NCBI RefSeq assembly: GCF_014650595.1
Contig: NZ_BMVG01000001.1
Span: forward strand, 186,001-250,000
Direction of reading: 5' to 3'
Source: Streptomyces alanosinicus
GTDB lineage: Bacteria; Actinomycetota; Actinomycetes; Streptomycetales; Streptomycetaceae
DNA: 64,000 nt
Shown here: positions 46,234 through 56,372 of the stretch, in pieces
How positions within the stretch are numbered: position 1 is the stretch's first letter
How the letters are laid out: every line of letters starts with the position of its first letter
Translations under genes and position numbers: made by a program
Notes under the pieces: model-generated
Seen by the model: the letters and a program-made list of their open reading frames with translations, nothing else
Database searches by the model: none
What the model was told of the DNA's origin: nothing

Positions 46234-46279
46234 TGAACGCTGCCGACGCCTAAGGCGTACTACTCACCGTGCCCGGTGC

Positions 46280-47449
46280 TCAGTTGTCGTCCTCGTCGAT
46301 CAGGAACCCACGCATCGGCGAGGGAGCCTGACCCATCGGGGACGGACCCTGCGGACGAACCGGGGCCATGGGCTGCGTCATGGCCGGGGTCATCTGCTGC
46401 TGACCGCCGTAGGACGGGGCGGACGGGCCGGGGTTGCCGCCCATCGTCTGGTTACCGCCGTAGGACGGGGCGCTCGCGCCGGCCGGTGCCATGGAGGGCG
46501 CCGGGGACGGCGGCAGCGACGCGGTGGCCGGGGTACGCGGCGGGGCCAGGGAGTCGTCGGCCTGGGTCTCCAGCTGACGCAGCTGGGACTCGAGGTACGA
46601 CTTCAGGCGCGTGCGGTACTCGCGCTCGAAGCCGCGCAGGTCCTCGACCTTGCGCTCCAGCGTGGCGCGGGCGGACTCCAGGGAGCCCATCGCGACGCGG
46701 TGCTTCTCCTGCGCGTCCCGCTCCAGGGCGTCGGCCTTGGCACGGGCGTCACGCTCCAGACCCTCGGCGCGGCTGCGGGCCTCGCCGACGATCTTGTTGG
46801 CCTCGGAGCGGGCCTCGGCGATCGCCTGGTCGGCGGTCTGCTGGGCCAGCGAGAGGACTCGGGCGGCGCTGTCGCCACCGGGGCCCTGACCGGGGCCGCC
46901 CATCGGACCGCCCATGGGGCCGCCCATCGGACCGCCCATCTGCTGCTGCATGGGCGGCTGTCCGCCCATCGGGCCCTGACCCATCGGGCCCTGACCCATC
47001 GGGCCCTGACCCATCGGACCCTGGCCCATCGGACCGGGACCCTGCGGGCCGCCCTGACCGCCGGGACCGGCGGGCAGCTGCGGGGCGCCGCTCGGCAGCT
47101 GGGGCGGGCCACCCATGGGGCCACCCATCTGCTGCTGCGGCGGGCCCGATATGCCGGCGGGCACCGGAGCGCCGGGACCTCGCATCCCCTGCTGAGGCAT
47201 GCCCTGCTGCTGAGGATGCGGCTGCTGGTCCTGCTCCGGCGGGCCCTTGCGCATGTTCTGCTGGTTCTGCGCGGCCGCACGGGTCGCCGCGGCCAGCTTG
47301 GCGCGCAGGTCCTCGTTCTCGCGGAGCAGACGGGTCAGTTCGGCTTCGACCTCGTCGAGGAAGGCATCGACCTCGTCCTCGTCATAGCCTTCTCGGAGGC
47401 GGACGGTCGTGAACTGCTTGTTCCGCACGTCCTCGGGGGTCAACGGCAT
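46280..47449 (-). CDS. divIVA: DivIVA/Wag31 polar growth protein
   Basis: DivIVA marks hyphal tips and recruits the cell-wall growth machinery in Streptomyces, where it is essential. In the 389-residue product residues 1-60 form the membrane-curvature domain ([20 protein letters not shown] and a coiled coil). A long Gln/Gly/Pro/Met linker with a repeated GPMGQ unit follows (residues 70-190), then a second coiled coil ([18 protein letters not shown] to LRQLETQ, residues 195-300) and a disordered C-terminus. The linker is encoded by a 15-base DNA repeat around 46970-47050. It ends the dcw cluster on its left side. Confidence 0.96.
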   Translation of the reverse strand: MPLTPEDVRNKQFTTVRLREGYDEDEVDAFLDEVEAELTRLLRENEDLRAKLAAATRAAAQNQQNMRKGPPEQDQQPHPQQQGMPQQGMRGPGAPVPAGISGPPQQQMGGPMGGPPQLPSGAPQLPAGPGGQGGPQGPGPMGQGPMGQGPMGQGPMGQGPMGGQPPMQQQMGGPMGGPMGGPMGGPGQGPGGDSAARVLSLAQQTADQAIAEARSEANKIVGEARSRAEGLERDARAKADALERDAQEKHRVAMGSLESARATLERKVEDLRGFEREYRTRLKSYLESQLRQLETQADDSLAPPRTPATASLPPSPAPSMAPAGASAPSYGGNQTMGGNPGPSAPSYGGQQQMTPAMTQPMAPVRPQGPSPMGQAPSPMRGFLIDEDDN

Positions 47450-47504
47450 CTCTTCACCTCAACGTAGTCATCGGCAGTCGGCAAGACCGTATCGTCCACC
47501 CTCA

Positions 47505-47792
47505 TCACACGAAGCTCCCCGTGATGGAGAGGAGGATGTAGACGATGATCATCAGTACGAAGAAGGACAGGTCGAGCGCCACGCCCCCGAGACGCAGCGG
47601 CGGGATGAACCGCCGCAGAAGCTTCAGCGGTGGATCGGTGACAGTGTAGGTGGCCTCCAGTACGACCACCATCGCCTTGCCGGGTTGCCACGAGCGGGCG
47701 AACTGGAACACATAATCCATGACCAGCCGGAAAATGAGCACGGCGAGGAACACCAGTAGCGCGGTGTGGACCACCAGTGCGAACACGCTCAT
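47505..47792 (-). CDS. YggT family membrane protein
   Basis: The 95-residue product has two transmembrane segments with the family motif DPPLKLLRRFIPPLRLGGVALDLS between them. YggT/YlmG proteins sit beside sepF in Gram-positive dcw clusters and may help division-site organisation; a precise role is not known. The ATG at 47792 gives MSVFALVVHTALLVFLAVLI. It lies 61 bases after the sepF stop codon and before divIVA on the same strand. Confidence 0.9.
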   Translation of the reverse strand: MSVFALVVHTALLVFLAVLIFRLVMDYVFQFARSWQPGKAMVVVLEATYTVTDPPLKLLRRFIPPLRLGGVALDLSFFVLMIIVYILLSITGSFV

Positions 47793-47853
47793 GGTCTGCG
47801 CTTCCCTCTCCCCTGTTTCCGTGCTCTTCCGAACTTCGATCCGGTCGTGCGTC

Positions 47854-48495
47854 TCAGCTCTGGTTGAAGAACCCGCCCTCTGCGATGCGGGCCTTGTCCT
47901 CCGCCGTGACATCGACGTTAGCAGGAGACAACAGGAACACCTTCTGCGTCACCCGCTCGATGCTGCCGTGAAGACCAAACACCAAACCGGCCGCAAAGTC
48001 GACAAGTCGCTTTGCGTCTGTGTCATCCATCTCAGTCAGATTCATGATCACCGGGGTGCCCTCACGGAAGTGTTCCCCGATGGTACGGGCCTCGTTGTAG
48101 GTCCGGGGGTGAAGTGTGGTGATCCGGTACGGCTCTCGTTCCGACACGACCTTGGGCATGATCACCGGTGCGTTCTTCTCCAGGGACTGACGTTCTTGTG
48201 TGATGGATGCCACGGGCGCGATGCGCGCCGGACGTCCGGATTCCGCGGCGAGCGAAGTCGCGCGCGGCACCGACTCGCGTGGCGCGGGCGGTTGCACGAT
48301 ACGCACCTCTTCGTCCCTTTGGGACTGATGCGCACTGTGCGACTGGTGTGAAGATTCGTGTCGTCGATGGTCCCGCTCGGGCTCCGGGTCCAGCTCGGGC
48401 TCGAAGTCGTCGTCGGGGTCGAATCCCCGGCCGTCGTACCCATCGTCCTCCACGAGGCCGAGGTAGACCGCCATCTTGCGCATCGCGCCGGCCAT
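47854..48495 (-). CDS. sepF: Cell division protein SepF
   Basis: SepF anchors FtsZ to the membrane. The 213-residue product begins with an amphipathic membrane-targeting helix ([17 protein letters not shown]), has an acidic/His-rich linker ([20 protein letters not shown]) and ends in the compact SepF core ([51 protein letters not shown]) that dimerises and binds the FtsZ C-terminus. The ATG at 48495 has GGAGG 9 bases upstream, so the longer frame to 48591 is not used. Streptomyces encode several SepF-like proteins; this is the one in the dcw cluster. Confidence 0.95.
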   Translation of the reverse strand: MAGAMRKMAVYLGLVEDDGYDGRGFDPDDDFEPELDPEPERDHRRHESSHQSHSAHQSQRDEEVRIVQPPAPRESVPRATSLAAESGRPARIAPVASITQERQSLEKNAPVIMPKVVSEREPYRITTLHPRTYNEARTIGEHFREGTPVIMNLTEMDDTDAKRLVDFAAGLVFGLHGSIERVTQKVFLLSPANVDVTAEDKARIAEGGFFNQS

Positions 48496-48623
48496 GCTCT
48501 GAGTCCTCCGCTCTGTGGTGGATCGGCTGACGACTGCCAAGTGCCCGCGATCCACGCGGTCGTTGTGCCCGCCTTCACAGGCACTGACCATATTTTCTGC
48601 TGTGGTCCGACTTCTTGGCGACG

Positions 48624-49343
48624 TTACCCGAGCTTGGGGCGGACTCCGAGTACCGCAGTGCCGACGCGCACATGTGTCGCCCCAGCGGCCACGGCCTGTT
48701 CGAGGTCCGCACTCATCCCTGCCGACACCATGGTTGCAGTCGGATGAGTTCGGCGCAGGTCAGTCGACAAATCCATGAGCCGTCCGAACGCCGCTTGTTC
48801 ATGCCCCGCGTACTCCCCGGTGAGCGGTGCGACGGTCATCAGTCCGTCGAGCCGCAGCCCGGGCGCGTCGCCGACCAGGTCGGCCAACTCTTCGATTCCG
48901 TCCGGCGCGACGCCTCCGCGCTCGCCCCGGCCGTTCACGCCCGCATCCAGCGCCACCTGGATCAGGCAGCCGATCTCGCGCTCCGCCCGCACCGCCTCCC
49001 TGGACAGCGCGGTGACGAGCCGGGCACGGTCGACGGACTGCACGACACCGGCATAACCGACCACGGATCGGACCTTGTTGGTCTGCAACTGACCGACAAA
49101 GTGCCATGTCAGGGGCAGATCCGCGCATGCGGCGGCCTTCGGCGCCGCGTCCTGGTCGCGATTCTCGGCGACATGACGCACACCCAGTTCCGACAGGATC
49201 CGCACATCGCTCGCGGGGTAGGTCTTGGTGACCACGATCAGGGTCACCTCCGCCCGCTCGCGCCCCGCCGCCGCACAGGCGGCGGTGATGCGTTCCTCCA
49301 CTTTCGCCAGGTTTTTGGCGAGTTCGGTCTTACGGTCCGTCAT
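48624..49343 (-). CDS. YggS family PLP-binding protein (PLPHP)
   Basis: The 239-residue product is a (beta/alpha)8 PLP-binding protein that keeps pyridoxal phosphate homeostasis. [22 protein letters not shown] holds the Lys that binds [16 protein letters not shown] the downstream loop and [17 protein letters not shown] the family signature. It lies between pgeF and sepF, the usual place in actinobacterial dcw clusters. The ATG at 49343 lies 6 bases after the pgeF stop codon. Confidence 0.93.
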   Translation of the reverse strand: MTDRKTELAKNLAKVEERITAACAAAGRERAEVTLIVVTKTYPASDVRILSELGVRHVAENRDQDAAPKAAACADLPLTWHFVGQLQTNKVRSVVGYAGVVQSVDRARLVTALSREAVRAEREIGCLIQVALDAGVNGRGERGGVAPDGIEELADLVGDAPGLRLDGLMTVAPLTGEYAGHEQAAFGRLMDLSTDLRRTHPTATMVSAGMSADLEQAVAAGATHVRVGTAVLGVRPKLG

Positions 49344-49349
49344 GCCCCA

Positions 49350-50114
49350 TCAGTCCAGCCATACATAGCTCGCGAGCCGCCCGGTGGTGCGGTCGCGGCG
49401 GTACGAGAAGTGGTCGCCCGACTCCAGCGTGCACACCGGCGCCTGCGCCCTGTCGCACACCCCGAGCCGGTCGAGCTGCGCGTGCACCCCGGCGCTCACA
49501 TCGACCGCCGGCGTACCCCAGCTCGTCTCCGCGTGCGCCGTCGGCTCGACGGCGGCCACTTCGGCGCGCATCGACTCCGGTACCTCGTAGCACCGCCCGC
49601 ACACCGCCGGTCCGGTGCGGGCGACGATCCGGCCCGGCTCGGCACCGAGTTCGACCATGGCCCGTACGGCGGCGGGGACGACCCCCTTGACCATCCCGGG
49701 CCGGCCCGCGTGCGCCGCCGCGGCGACCCCGGCGACGGGATCGGCCAGCAGCACCGGCACACAGTCGGCGGTCAGGACGGCGAGGGCGAGTCCGCGGCGG
49801 TCGGTGACGACGGCGTCGACCTCCGGCACCGGCTTGTCCCGCTCTTGGCTTCGCTGGAGCGGGGGGACCCCCATGCCCCACGGCTCCCGCACCACGGCCA
49901 CATCGGCGCCGTGCACCTGGTTCATCCAGACGACCCGCCCCGCGTCGAGGCCGAGCGCCTTGGCGGCGATGTCCCGGTTGGCCCGTACGGCCTCAGGGTC
50001 GTCGCCGACCGCGCCACCGAGGTTGAGCTCCTCATACGGAGCGGCGCTCACCCCGCCCCACCGGTCGGTGAAGGCGAAGTGCGCGCCGCTCACGCTCTCG
50101 CGCCGTCCTATCAC
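49350..50114 (-). CDS. pgeF: Peptidoglycan editing factor PgeF (polyphenol oxidase/YfiH family)
   Basis: In E. coli PgeF removes wrongly incorporated L-Ser from UDP-MurNAc precursors, which helps keep the stem peptide correct. The 254-residue product has the His-Cys-His site: [20 protein letters not shown] and [12 protein letters not shown] (usually AHAGWRG). GTG at 50114 overlaps the ftsZ stop codon (GTGA). A function in wall precursor quality control fits the place in the cluster. Confidence 0.9.
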   Translation of the reverse strand: MIGRRESVSGAHFAFTDRWGGVSAAPYEELNLGGAVGDDPEAVRANRDIAAKALGLDAGRVVWMNQVHGADVAVVREPWGMGVPPLQRSQERDKPVPEVDAVVTDRRGLALAVLTADCVPVLLADPVAGVAAAAHAGRPGMVKGVVPAAVRAMVELGAEPGRIVARTGPAVCGRCYEVPESMRAEVAAVEPTAHAETSWGTPAVDVSAGVHAQLDRLGVCDRAQAPVCTLESGDHFSYRRDRTTGRLASYVWLD

Positions 50115-51319
50115 TTCAGGAAGTCCGGCACGTCCAGCTCCTCGGCCGCGCTGTCCGAGTAGGTCCGGGGCGCCGGCGTCACCGGCGGGGTGACCGGGAT
50201 CTCCGCCACCGGCTCGGGAGCCTGCTCCGGCTCCTCCTTGGGCTTGACGCTGCCCAGCGAGCCGAAGGACGGACGGCTGGGCTCGCTCGGCCGGGCCGGG
50301 GCGGGCTCCTCGCGGCGGGTGGAGGCCGAAGACGAGGCCGAGCCGAGGACGTTGTCCCGGCGGGCGGGCGGCTGGCCGCCGTCGAAGCCGGCGGCGATCA
50401 CGGTGACCCGCACCTCGTCACCGAGGGCGTCGTCGATGACCGCGCCGAAGATGATGTTGGCCTCGGGGTGGGCGGCCTCGCTGACCAGCTGGGCCGCCTC
50501 GTTGATCTCGAACAGACCGAGGTCGGAGCCGCCGGAGATGGAGAGCAGCACACCGCGGGCGCCGTCGATGGACGCCTCCAGCAGCGGGGAGGAGATCGCC
50601 ATCTCGGCCGCGGCCACCGCGCGGTCGTCGCCGCGGGCCGAACCGATGCCCATGAGGGCCGAACCGGCCTCGGACATGACCGACTTCACATCGGCGAAGT
50701 CGAGGTTGATCAGGCCGGGGGTGGTGATGAGGTCGGTGATGCCCTGGACACCGGAGAGCAGGACCTGGTCGGCCGACTTGAAGGCGTCCAGGACCGAGAC
50801 CTGGCGGTCCGAGATGGACAGCAGCCGGTCGTTCGGGATGACGATGAGGGTGTCGACCTCTTCCCGCAGCTCGGCGATACCGTCCTCGGCCTGGTTCGCG
50901 CGGCGCCGTCCCTCGAAGGTGAACGGGCGCGTGACCACGCCGATGGTCAGGGCGCCGAGCGAGCGCGCGATGTTGGCCACGACGGGGGCGCCGCCGGTGC
51001 CGGTGCCGCCGCCCTCACCGGCCGTCACGAAAACCATGTCGGCCCCCTTGAGGACCTCCTCGATCTCCTCGCGGTGGTCCTCGGCGGCCTTGCGGCCGAC
51101 GGCCGGGTTGGCCCCGGCGCCGAGTCCGCGGGTGAGTTCACGGCCGACGTCGAGCTTGACGTCGGCGTCGCTCATCAACAGCGCCTGTGCGTCGGTGTTG
51201 ATGGCGATGAACTCGACACCCTTGAGACCGACCTCGATCATCCGGTTGATGGCATTGACACCACCGCCGCCGACACCGATGACCTTGATGACTGCGAGGT
51301 AGTTCTGCGGTGCTGCCAC
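50111..51319 (-). CDS. ftsZ: Cell division protein FtsZ
   Basis: FtsZ is the tubulin-like GTPase that forms the Z ring; in Streptomyces it is needed for sporulation septation. The 402-residue product has [20 protein letters not shown], the tubulin signature [13 protein letters not shown], and the T7 loop [21 protein letters not shown] disordered Pro/Ser/Glu linker follows and ends with the conserved tail ELDVPDFLK, which binds SepF. GTG at 51319 has GAGAGG about 8 bases upstream. The 280-base leader to ftsQ holds the promoter signals. Confidence 0.98.
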   Translation of the reverse strand: MAAPQNYLAVIKVIGVGGGGVNAINRMIEVGLKGVEFIAINTDAQALLMSDADVKLDVGRELTRGLGAGANPAVGRKAAEDHREEIEEVLKGADMVFVTAGEGGGTGTGGAPVVANIARSLGALTIGVVTRPFTFEGRRRANQAEDGIAELREEVDTLIVIPNDRLLSISDRQVSVLDAFKSADQVLLSGVQGITDLITTPGLINLDFADVKSVMSEAGSALMGIGSARGDDRAVAAAEMAISSPLLEASIDGARGVLLSISGGSDLGLFEINEAAQLVSEAAHPEANIIFGAVIDDALGDEVRVTVIAAGFDGGQPPARRDNVLGSASSSASTRREEPAPARPSEPSRPSFGSLGSVKPKEEPEQAPEPVAEIPVTPPVTPAPRTYSDSAAEELDVPDFLK

Positions 51320-51417
51320 GTCGAAGGCCTCTCGCCTCGAATTACGTTGTCGCCGCCGTGCGGTGCCCCGCGTCGGGACGACGGATGCCGAATGGGACGG
51401 TCCGTAACGCCGACCCG

Positions 51418-51442
51418 AACCCTAACCCTGAAGTTTAGGGTT
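51418..51442. repeat. Telomere-like inverted repeat in the ftsZ leader
   Basis: AACCCTAA (51418-51425) and TTAGGGTT (51435-51442) are inverted, with a further AACCCT in the loop that allows an alternative 6-base stem. It is about 100 bases upstream of ftsZ; its role is unknown but the AT-rich sequence stands out from its surroundings. Confidence 0.6.
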
Positions 51443-51478
51443 ACCAGTGTGTGTGTTCCCTGAAGTCTTCTGAACAGG

Positions 51479-51508
51479 ACACTAAGTCGACAAGTGGCGC
51501 ACGTTCAA
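51479..51508 (-). promoter_or_regulatory. Candidate ftsZ promoter with WhiA-like site
   Basis: On the ftsZ strand TTGAAC (51503-51508) and TAGTGT (51479-51484) are separated by 18 bases and fit a -35/-10 pair. GACACT at 51478-51483 on the plus strand matches the WhiA core GACAC and overlaps the -10. In Streptomyces WhiA and WhiB activate ftsZ at sporulation. Other ftsZ promoters may lie in the rest of the 280-base gap. Confidence 0.5.
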
Positions 51509-51598
51509 CGAACACGCCGAACCTCCCGTTTTTCTTTTCACCCTATGTGATCAGCCGTAGCAGTGCCCAACCAGGGTGCTGGCCTGCGCAGATGTGCG

Positions 51599-52399
51599 TC
51601 AACTCCCCGATGACGCAGGGGCGGTGGGAACGCTGACGTCGAAGTGCCGCGCGCCGGGAGCTGCTTTCATGAGAGCCGTGAGGGCCCGTGCCTTGGTCCG
51701 GCCGTCCTCACTGCTGCCCCATGCCACCGTGCGGCCGTCGGCCAACTCCAGCGAGATGGTGTCGTAGGAGCGGACTTGGACCGTCCGGGTCTCCTTCGCC
51801 ACGGCGGCCGGCAGGGCCCCGGCGACCCGGACCGCCTCGCGCACCAGCCGGTCGGTGCCGAACCGCCGGAAGCTGGCCGCGGCGGAACCCGTGCGGGAAG
51901 CGGACAATTCCAGCATCGGTACGGCCTTCGGCGCCTGCGGAACCGTAGCGAACCGGACACCTTCGTCGTCGACTTCGACGAAGTCCCCGTCCTTTCGGTC
52001 CAGCAGCACCGGAGTACGCTCGGTCACCTTCAGCCCGATGCCATGAGGCCAGGACCGGGCCACAACAACAGTGTCAATTCGTGGCAATTTCCGGCGCAAT
52101 CGGGCTTCGATGGCTCCGGTGTCGACGGAAATCATCGGCGCCCCGACCGGCACGGCGGCCGCGTCACGCACCTCGGCGGGGGTCAGGACATCGGTGCCGG
52201 ACACCGACACCTGCCGGACCCGCAGCCACGCGGAGCCGTACAACGCCCAGACGCCACCGGCCCCGAGGAGCAGGACGACCACGGCCAGGATGACGATCGT
52301 ACGAAGGCGCGGTCTTCTGAGCCTGCGGACGAGCGGCGGGCCGGACGACTCCTGCTGGCGTTCACCGCGCTCGGCGGTCGTCGGTCCGGCCACGCTCAC
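51599..52399 (-). CDS. ftsQ: Cell division protein FtsQ/DivIB
   Basis: FtsQ links the Z ring to FtsL and FtsI. The 266-residue product has a short cytoplasmic N-terminus, one transmembrane helix (about 38-58: IVILAVVVLLLGAGGVWALY), the POTRA domain (VRQVSVSGTDVLTPAEVRDA, LRRKLPRIDTVVVARSWPHG) and the FtsQ beta-domain to the end. GTG at 52399 has GAAAGGG 5-6 bases upstream; the longer upstream frame overlaps murG. The gene is 20 bases after murG. Confidence 0.93.
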   Translation of the reverse strand: MSVAGPTTAERGERQQESSGPPLVRRLRRPRLRTIVILAVVVLLLGAGGVWALYGSAWLRVRQVSVSGTDVLTPAEVRDAAAVPVGAPMISVDTGAIEARLRRKLPRIDTVVVARSWPHGIGLKVTERTPVLLDRKDGDFVEVDDEGVRFATVPQAPKAVPMLELSASRTGSAAASFRRFGTDRLVREAVRVAGALPAAVAKETRTVQVRSYDTISLELADGRTVAWGSSEDGRTKARALTALMKAAPGARHFDVSVPTAPASSGS

Positions 52400-52419
52400 T
52401 GCCCTTTCGTCATACGGTC

Positions 52420-53508
52420 CTAACGGCGCGAGGCGATCGCCTCGTACACCATGCCGACGAGCAGCTCGTCGGCGTCCCGGCGGCCGAACTCGCTTGCCGC
52501 GCGTGACATCTCGTACAGCCGGTGCGGGTCGGCGAGCACGGGCAGGACGTTCTGCTGCACCCACTCCGGCGTCAGCTCCGCGTCGTCGACAAGGAGTCCA
52601 CCGCCCGCCTTCACCACCGGCTGGGCGTTCAGCCGCTGTTCGCCGTTGCCGATGGGCAGCGGGACATAGGCGGCCGGAAGCCCGACGGCGGAGAGTTCGG
52701 CGACGGTCATCGCGCCCGCGCGGCAGAGCATCATGTCGGCCGCGGCGTACGCGAGGTCCATCCGGTCCAAGTAACTTACCGGGACATAGGGGGGCATTCC
52801 CGGCATCTGCTGTACCTGCGGCAGTTCGTTCTTCGGGCCGACCGCGTGCAGGATCTGGATACCGGCCTGCTGCAGCCACGGGGCGACCTGCTGGACCACC
52901 TCGTTGAGACGCCGGGCGCCCTGGGAGCCGCCGGAGACGAGCAGCGTGGGCAGGTTGGGGTCGAGGCCGAAGCGATGGCGCCCCTCGGGGCGGGCGGCGG
53001 CCCGGTCCAGGGTGGCGATGGAGCGGCGCAGCGGGATGCCGATGTAGCGGGCGTCACGCAGCTTGCTGTCCGGCGTGGAGACGGCGACCCGGGCCGCGTA
53101 CCGCGAGCCGATCTTGTTGGCCAGGCCGGGGCGGGCGTTGGCCTCGTGGATCACGATCGGCACGCCGAGCCGCTTGGCGGCGAGGTAGCCGGGCAGGGCG
53201 ACATAGCCGCCGAAGCCGACGACACAGTCCGCCTTGGTGCGCTCCAGGATCTGCTCGGCGGCCTTGATGGTGCCGCGCAGCCGGCCCGGGACGGTGATCA
53301 GCTCGGGGGTGGGCCTGCGGGGCAGCGGCACCGCCGGGATCAGCGCCAGCTCGTAACCGCGCTCCGGGACCAGCTTGGTCTCCAGGCCACGCTCTGTGCC
53401 GAGGGCCGTGATCCCCACGGTCGGGTCCTGCCTGCGCAGGGCGTCCGCGAGGGCGAGCGCGGGCTCGATGTGGCCGGCGGTCCCCCCACCGGCGAGTACG
53501 ACATGCAC
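52420..53508 (-). CDS. murG: UDP-GlcNAc:lipid I transferase MurG
   Basis: MurG adds GlcNAc to lipid I to give lipid II on the inner face of the membrane. The 362-residue GT-B protein has GGGTAGHIEPALALADALR at the N-terminus, VGFGGYVALPGYLAA, HEANARPGLANKIG, LVSGGSQGARRLNE and LCRAGAMTVAELSAVGLPA (nucleotide-sugar binding). It lies between ftsW and ftsQ, 6 bases after the ftsW stop codon. Confidence 0.97.
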   Translation of the reverse strand: MHVVLAGGGTAGHIEPALALADALRRQDPTVGITALGTERGLETKLVPERGYELALIPAVPLPRRPTPELITVPGRLRGTIKAAEQILERTKADCVVGFGGYVALPGYLAAKRLGVPIVIHEANARPGLANKIGSRYAARVAVSTPDSKLRDARYIGIPLRRSIATLDRAAARPEGRHRFGLDPNLPTLLVSGGSQGARRLNEVVQQVAPWLQQAGIQILHAVGPKNELPQVQQMPGMPPYVPVSYLDRMDLAYAAADMMLCRAGAMTVAELSAVGLPAAYVPLPIGNGEQRLNAQPVVKAGGGLLVDDAELTPEWVQQNVLPVLADPHRLYEMSRAASEFGRRDADELLVGMVYEAIASRR

Positions 53509-53514
53509 CGAAAT

Positions 53515-54882
53515 TCACCGCTCTCCGGACGAACGCGCCACCGCGGCACGCCGTCGCATCGTGTTCCATCTCCGGGGTTTCCGACCGGACCCGGAGCCCC
53601 CAGCTCCCCGCTTTCTACCAAAGCGAGGTTGCCGCATGGCAAGCGCCGCCCGCGCAGCGGGCTCGTCGCGTGCGAAGGCGATCAGCAACCCGATGGCGAA
53701 CATGGTCGGCAGCAGGGCGGACCCTCCGTAGGAGAACAGCGGGAGGGGGACGCCGGCGATCGGCAGCAGACCGAGCACCGCACCGATGTTGATCACCGCC
53801 TGGGCGGTGATCCAGGTGGTCACGCCTCCCGCGGCATACCTCACGAAGGGGTCCTCCGTGCGTCCGGCCACGCGGATACCCGCATAGCCTAGAGCCGCGA
53901 ACAGGGCGAGCACCGACAGCGTCCCTGCCAGGCCCAGCTCCTCACCGGTGACGGCGAAGATGAAGTCGGTGTGGGCTTCCGGTAGTTGGCCCCATTTTTC
54001 CACACTCGCGCCGAGACCGGAGCCGAAGAGTCCGCCGGAGGCGAGGGCGTAGATGCCGTGCACGGCCTGCCAGCAGTCGGCGCCGCCCGTCCTGGGCTCG
54101 GTGGCGCCGATGCAGGCGAGCCGGGCCATCCGGTTGGCGCTGGTCTTGATGAGGACGAAACCGATCAGGGCGGCGATCTGCAGCACGCCCACGAACAGTC
54201 TCGTCGGCGCCCCGGCGAGCCACAGCAGGCCGAACAGGATCGCCGTGAGAATGATGGCGGTGCCCATGTCGCCGCCGAGCATGATCAGCCCGAGCAGCAG
54301 GAAGGCGCCCGGCACCAGCGGCACCAGCATGTGCTTCCACTGGGTCAGCAGCTTCTTCTCCTGCTTGCGCGCGATCAGGTCCGCGCCCCACAGCACCAGG
54401 GCCAGCTTGCCGAACTCGCTCGGCTGGATCTGGAAGGAGCCGCCGAGGGAGATCCAGTTCTGGTTGCCGTTGACCGCCATCCCTATCCCGGGCACCTGCA
54501 CCAGGGCCATCAGGAAGACGGCACCGGCCAGGATCGGGTAGGCCAGCGCCCGGTGCAGCTTCACCGGCATGCGGGAGGCCAGGAACAGCAGTACGCCGCC
54601 CAGCGCGGCGGCCAGCAGCTGCTTGCGGAAGAAGTACGACCCGGGCAGCGACATCTGCAGCGCGGTGACCTGGGAGGCCGAGTAGACCATGACCAGGCCC
54701 AGCACGGTGATCAGTACGCTGCCGCCGAGGATCAGGTAGTAGGCGGTCAGCGGACGGTCCCAGGCCTTCCGCGCGCGCGAGTAGAGCCGTTGCACGGGAC
54801 TGTCGCGCCGGGGCCGGGGAACGGCGGGCCGCTGCTGGGACGGCCGTGGCACGGGCGGCCGGCCGGTACGGCTACTGGACAT
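53515..54882 (-). CDS. ftsW: Septal peptidoglycan glycosyltransferase FtsW
   Basis: FtsW is the SEDS-family polymerase that works with FtsI at the septum. The 455-residue product has ten transmembrane helices, the catalytic-loop block NGNQNWISLGGSFQIQPSEF, PEAHTDFIFAVTGEELG and GVPLPLFSYGGSALLPTM near the end. The first 35 residues are Pro/Arg-rich. ATG at 54882 has GGAGG 5 bases upstream, so the four-residue longer start is less likely. It lies 68 bases after murD. Confidence 0.95.
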   Translation of the reverse strand: MSSSRTGRPPVPRPSQQRPAVPRPRRDSPVQRLYSRARKAWDRPLTAYYLILGGSVLITVLGLVMVYSASQVTALQMSLPGSYFFRKQLLAAALGGVLLFLASRMPVKLHRALAYPILAGAVFLMALVQVPGIGMAVNGNQNWISLGGSFQIQPSEFGKLALVLWGADLIARKQEKKLLTQWKHMLVPLVPGAFLLLGLIMLGGDMGTAIILTAILFGLLWLAGAPTRLFVGVLQIAALIGFVLIKTSANRMARLACIGATEPRTGGADCWQAVHGIYALASGGLFGSGLGASVEKWGQLPEAHTDFIFAVTGEELGLAGTLSVLALFAALGYAGIRVAGRTEDPFVRYAAGGVTTWITAQAVINIGAVLGLLPIAGVPLPLFSYGGSALLPTMFAIGLLIAFARDEPAARAALAMRQPRFGRKRGAGGSGSGRKPRRWNTMRRRAAVARSSGER

Positions 54883-54950
54883 CGGCGCCTCCACTGAACG
54901 TCGACCGTCCCACGCGTCCCTCCCAAGATCCGCCCGGCGGGCGGCCGGGG

Positions 54951-56372
54951 TCAGGCTTCGAGTTCGCGGACCGCCGCCGCGAACGCGTCGCCACGCTGGT
55001 TGTAGTTGGTGAACATGTCCATGGAGGCGCAGGCCGGGGCCAGCAGCACCGTGTCACCGGGCTGCGCGAGCCGTTTCGCTTCCGTCACCGCCTGGAGCAT
55101 CGCCTCAGTGTCGGTCCGGTCGAGGTCGACGACGGGTACTTCCGGGGCGTGTCGCGCGAGGGCCTCGCGGATCAGGGCTCGATCGGCGCCGATCAGGACC
55201 GCACCGCGAAGTCGCTTTGCCGACTTGGCGACCAGCTCGTCGAAGGCCGCGCCCTTCGCCAGCCCACCCGCAATCCATACAATCGACTCATATGACGCCA
55301 ATGAGGCTTCGGCGGCATGCGTGTTGGTGGCCTTGGAGTCGTCCACGTACGCCACGGCGTCGATGTCGGCGACATGCGCGATGCGGTGGGCGTCCGGACG
55401 GAAGGCCCTGAGGCCGTCGCGTACGGCCGTGGCGGGCACCCCGAAGGCGCGCGCGAGGGCCGCCGCGGCAAGGGCGTTGGCGATGTTGTGCGGGGCCGGC
55501 GGGTTGACATCGCCGACCTCGGCCAGCTCCTGTGCGTTCTTGTGCCGGTCGGCCACGAAGGCGCGGTCGACCAGGATGCCGTCCACGACGCCGAGTTGGG
55601 AGGGCCCGGGGGTGCCCAGGGTGAACCCGACGGCCCGGCAGCCCTCCTCCACGTCGGCCTCGCGCACCAGGTCCTCGGTGAGCTTGTCCGCCACGTTGTA
55701 GACGCAGGCGACGCGATTGCCCTCGTAGATACGGCCCTTGTCGGCGGCGTAGGCCTCCATGGAGCCGTGCCAGTCGAGGTGGTCCGGGGCGAGGTTGAGG
55801 ACGGTGGCGGAGTGGGCGCGCAGCGAGGGCGCCCAGTGCAGCTGGTAGCTGGACAGCTCCACGGCGAGGACGTCGTACTGCTCCTCGCCGAGGACCGTGT
55901 CCAGCAGGGAGACGCCGATATTGCCGACGGCCGCCGTGCGCAGGCCCGCGGCCCGCAGGATCGACGCCAGCATCTGCACGGTCGTGGTCTTGCCGTTGGT
56001 GCCGGTGACGGCGAGCCAGGGCGCCGCGTCGGGGCCGCGCAGACGCCAGGCAAGCTCGACGTCACCCCAGATCGGCACGCCCGCCTGCCCCGCCGCCAGG
56101 AACAGCGGCTTGTCCGGCTTCCAGCCGGGCGCGGTGACGATCAGCTCGGTGCCCTCCGGCAGGGTCGCTCCGTCGCCGAGGCGCACGGTGATCCCGAGCG
56201 CCTCCAGCTCCGCGGCCTGCGCGCGTGCGCGTGCGTCGTCGCCGTCGTTGACGACCGTGACGATCGCCCCGCGCGCGTGCAGCACCTTGGCCGCCGGGAC
56301 GCCGGAGACGCCGAGGCCTGCGACGACGACGTGCTTGCCCTGGAGGTCGGAGGGCTCCGAGGTGGAGGTCAC
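54951..56372 (-). CDS. murD: UDP-MurNAc-L-alanine:D-glutamate ligase
   Basis: MurD adds D-Glu to UDP-MurNAc-L-Ala with ATP. The 473-residue product has VVVAGLGVSGVPAAKVL (UDP-sugar domain), the ATP loop GTNGKTTTVQML, HLDWHGSMEAYAADKGRIY and DSKATNTHAAEASL. GTG at 56372 overlaps the mraY stop codon (GTGA) and fixes the start, so the frame extending to 56705 inside mraY is rejected. Confidence 0.96.
   Translation of the reverse strand: MTSTSEPSDLQGKHVVVAGLGVSGVPAAKVLHARGAIVTVVNDGDDARARAQAAELEALGITVRLGDGATLPEGTELIVTAPGWKPDKPLFLAAGQAGVPIWGDVELAWRLRGPDAAPWLAVTGTNGKTTTVQMLASILRAAGLRTAAVGNIGVSLLDTVLGEEQYDVLAVELSSYQLHWAPSLRAHSATVLNLAPDHLDWHGSMEAYAADKGRIYEGNRVACVYNVADKLTEDLVREADVEEGCRAVGFTLGTPGPSQLGVVDGILVDRAFVADRHKNAQELAEVGDVNPPAPHNIANALAAAALARAFGVPATAVRDGLRAFRPDAHRIAHVADIDAVAYVDDSKATNTHAAEASLASYESIVWIAGGLAKGAAFDELVAKSAKRLRGAVLIGADRALIREALARHAPEVPVVDLDRTDTEAMLQAVTEAKRLAQPGDTVLLAPACASMDMFTNYNQRGDAFAAAVRELEA

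Noticed and set aside
46960..47060. CRISPR-like short repeats
   Set aside because: These 15-base units are inside divIVA, keep the reading frame and encode GPMGQ repeats; there are no spacers or cas genes.
51418..51442. AACCCTAACCCT as a telomere or chromosome-end sequence
   Set aside because: Streptomyces telomeres are built of other palindromes, and this lies in the core region upstream of ftsZ; the likeness is only superficial.
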